Assembly: GCA_030549495.1 (NCBI GenBank)
Contig: JAUIRK010001007.1
Location: forward strand, 62,001 to 126,000
Length of the DNA stretch: 64,000 nucleotides
Source of the DNA: Nectonema munidae
Taxonomy: Eukaryota; Nematomorpha; Nectonematoida; Nectonematidae
Direction of reading: 5' to 3'
Made by a program: the position numbers and the translations under genes. Positions 63,324 through 64,000 of the stretch are shown here, piece by piece (the first letter of the stretch is position 1; the number at the start of each line of letters is the position of its first letter). The notes beneath the pieces are model-generated. The model saw only the letters and a list, made by a program, of their open reading frames with translations, did not search any database and was not told the origin of the DNA.

Positions 63324-64000
63324 CTGTTTTTTTAGAATTAAGATTTAAATGACAAAGTTATAAAGGCAGAAGACAGAAAGAAAAGGCACGAATGATAACG
63401 GAGGGATAAAAATTGGGAAAATGGGTCCAGGTGAATTCACCGACATACACAATTTATAGAATACACAAAAATACCCCACCAAGGCAAAATTTCTATACAG
63501 ACAAACTAGTAATTCTTTCTTACCAAATCTTGTCCAAAAAATGCCATTTAAATACATTATTTATTGAAATTATTAAAAAAAAAAACCTAAAAAAATTCGA
63601 ATAAAAAAGTTTTTGTAGATTTTTTTGAAAGGAAGACAAAAATGCACTTTCAACTGATCAAAAAGACACAAGTGCGCCAATTGTGCTCAACTATGAACAA
63701 AAGTTTGATTCTTTAAATCAAATGCCTCAATTCGAGGGTTTGTAGTAGCAATACCACATCTTAATCCGGTTTGAGACGAATTCATCTAAAATTAATTAAC
63801 TTAAAATTAACTATAATTGATCATCTTACTAACCAATCAAGTAATTAAATATATAATTGAATAAATAAACCTATCAACTAAGTTAAAATCTAATGCTCAA
63901 AATGGACCTATTTACTTTTAACTTACCGCAAAGCCATCTTGTCAAACAAAAACTAGCATTTAAGACTTAATTTTTTGGCATCCAAGTTTTCACAATGGAT
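63324..64000. other. Upstream ILK intron, to window edge
   Basis: Follows the acceptor of the ILK penultimate exon on the minus strand. I found no further ILK exon before the edge. Confidence 0.45.

Noticed and set aside
63345-63557. Minus-strand 70-residue frame, tested as the next ILK exon
   Set aside because: No match to the ILK kinase lobe and no fitting splice phase.
1-64000. LTR retrotransposons, Polintons, retroviral envelope or capsid genes, CRISPR arrays
   Set aside because: No integrase, protease, capsid or envelope motifs, no direct LTR pairs, and no regularly spaced short repeats were seen.

Overview
This is an AT-rich (roughly 70% A+T by eye) nuclear window from an invertebrate animal. 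The evidence is animal-specific genes (a MICAL-family monooxygenase, integrin-linked kinase, a four-exon fatty-acid-binding protein, an HMGXB4-like HMG-box protein), spliceosomal introns, and a dense layer of eukaryotic transposons (CR1/L2- and RTE-type LINEs, a Penelope-like element, hAT, pogo/Tigger, piggyBac, tRNA-derived SINEs). The species cannot be named from the sequence. Nothing resembles bacterial operons, CRISPR or phage.

Layout. 1-3.4 kb: a LINE whose 5' half is inverted relative to its 3' half. 3.6-5.8 kb: stacked LINE and hAT relics. 6-13 kb: SINE, duplicated and tandem repeats, and two non-autonomous hAT elements with target-site duplications. 13.1 kb: a probable first exon of a histone-fold (POLE4/CHRAC1-like) protein. 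18.4-19.9 kb, minus strand: an intronless HMGXB4-like gene. 22.7-28.8 kb: a nest of an RTE LINE inside a pogo/Tigger transposon inside a CR1/L2-like LINE. 31.4-35.9 kb, plus strand: an intronless MICAL-family gene lacking a CH domain. 38.5-39.8 kb: a piggyBac relic. 40.6-55.5 kb, minus strand: a complete FABP gene of four small exons with canonical lengths. Its 10.6-kb first intron holds a hAT transposon that itself holds a Penelope-like element with long inverted repeats. 53.5-59.9 kb: a 1.6-kb direct duplication with a third rearranged copy. 61.1-63.3 kb, minus strand: the last two exons of an ILK gene that continues past the right edge.

The host genes do not form a functional cluster. MICAL and FABP converge, and FABP and ILK are head-to-tail on the minus strand. 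MICAL (actin oxidation) and ILK (integrin-actin adhesion) both touch the cytoskeleton, but nothing in the sequence links their regulation. Most of the window is transposon-derived. Its most informative content is insertion history: several elements have exact target-site duplications, and two insertions can be checked against a second copy inside the same window.
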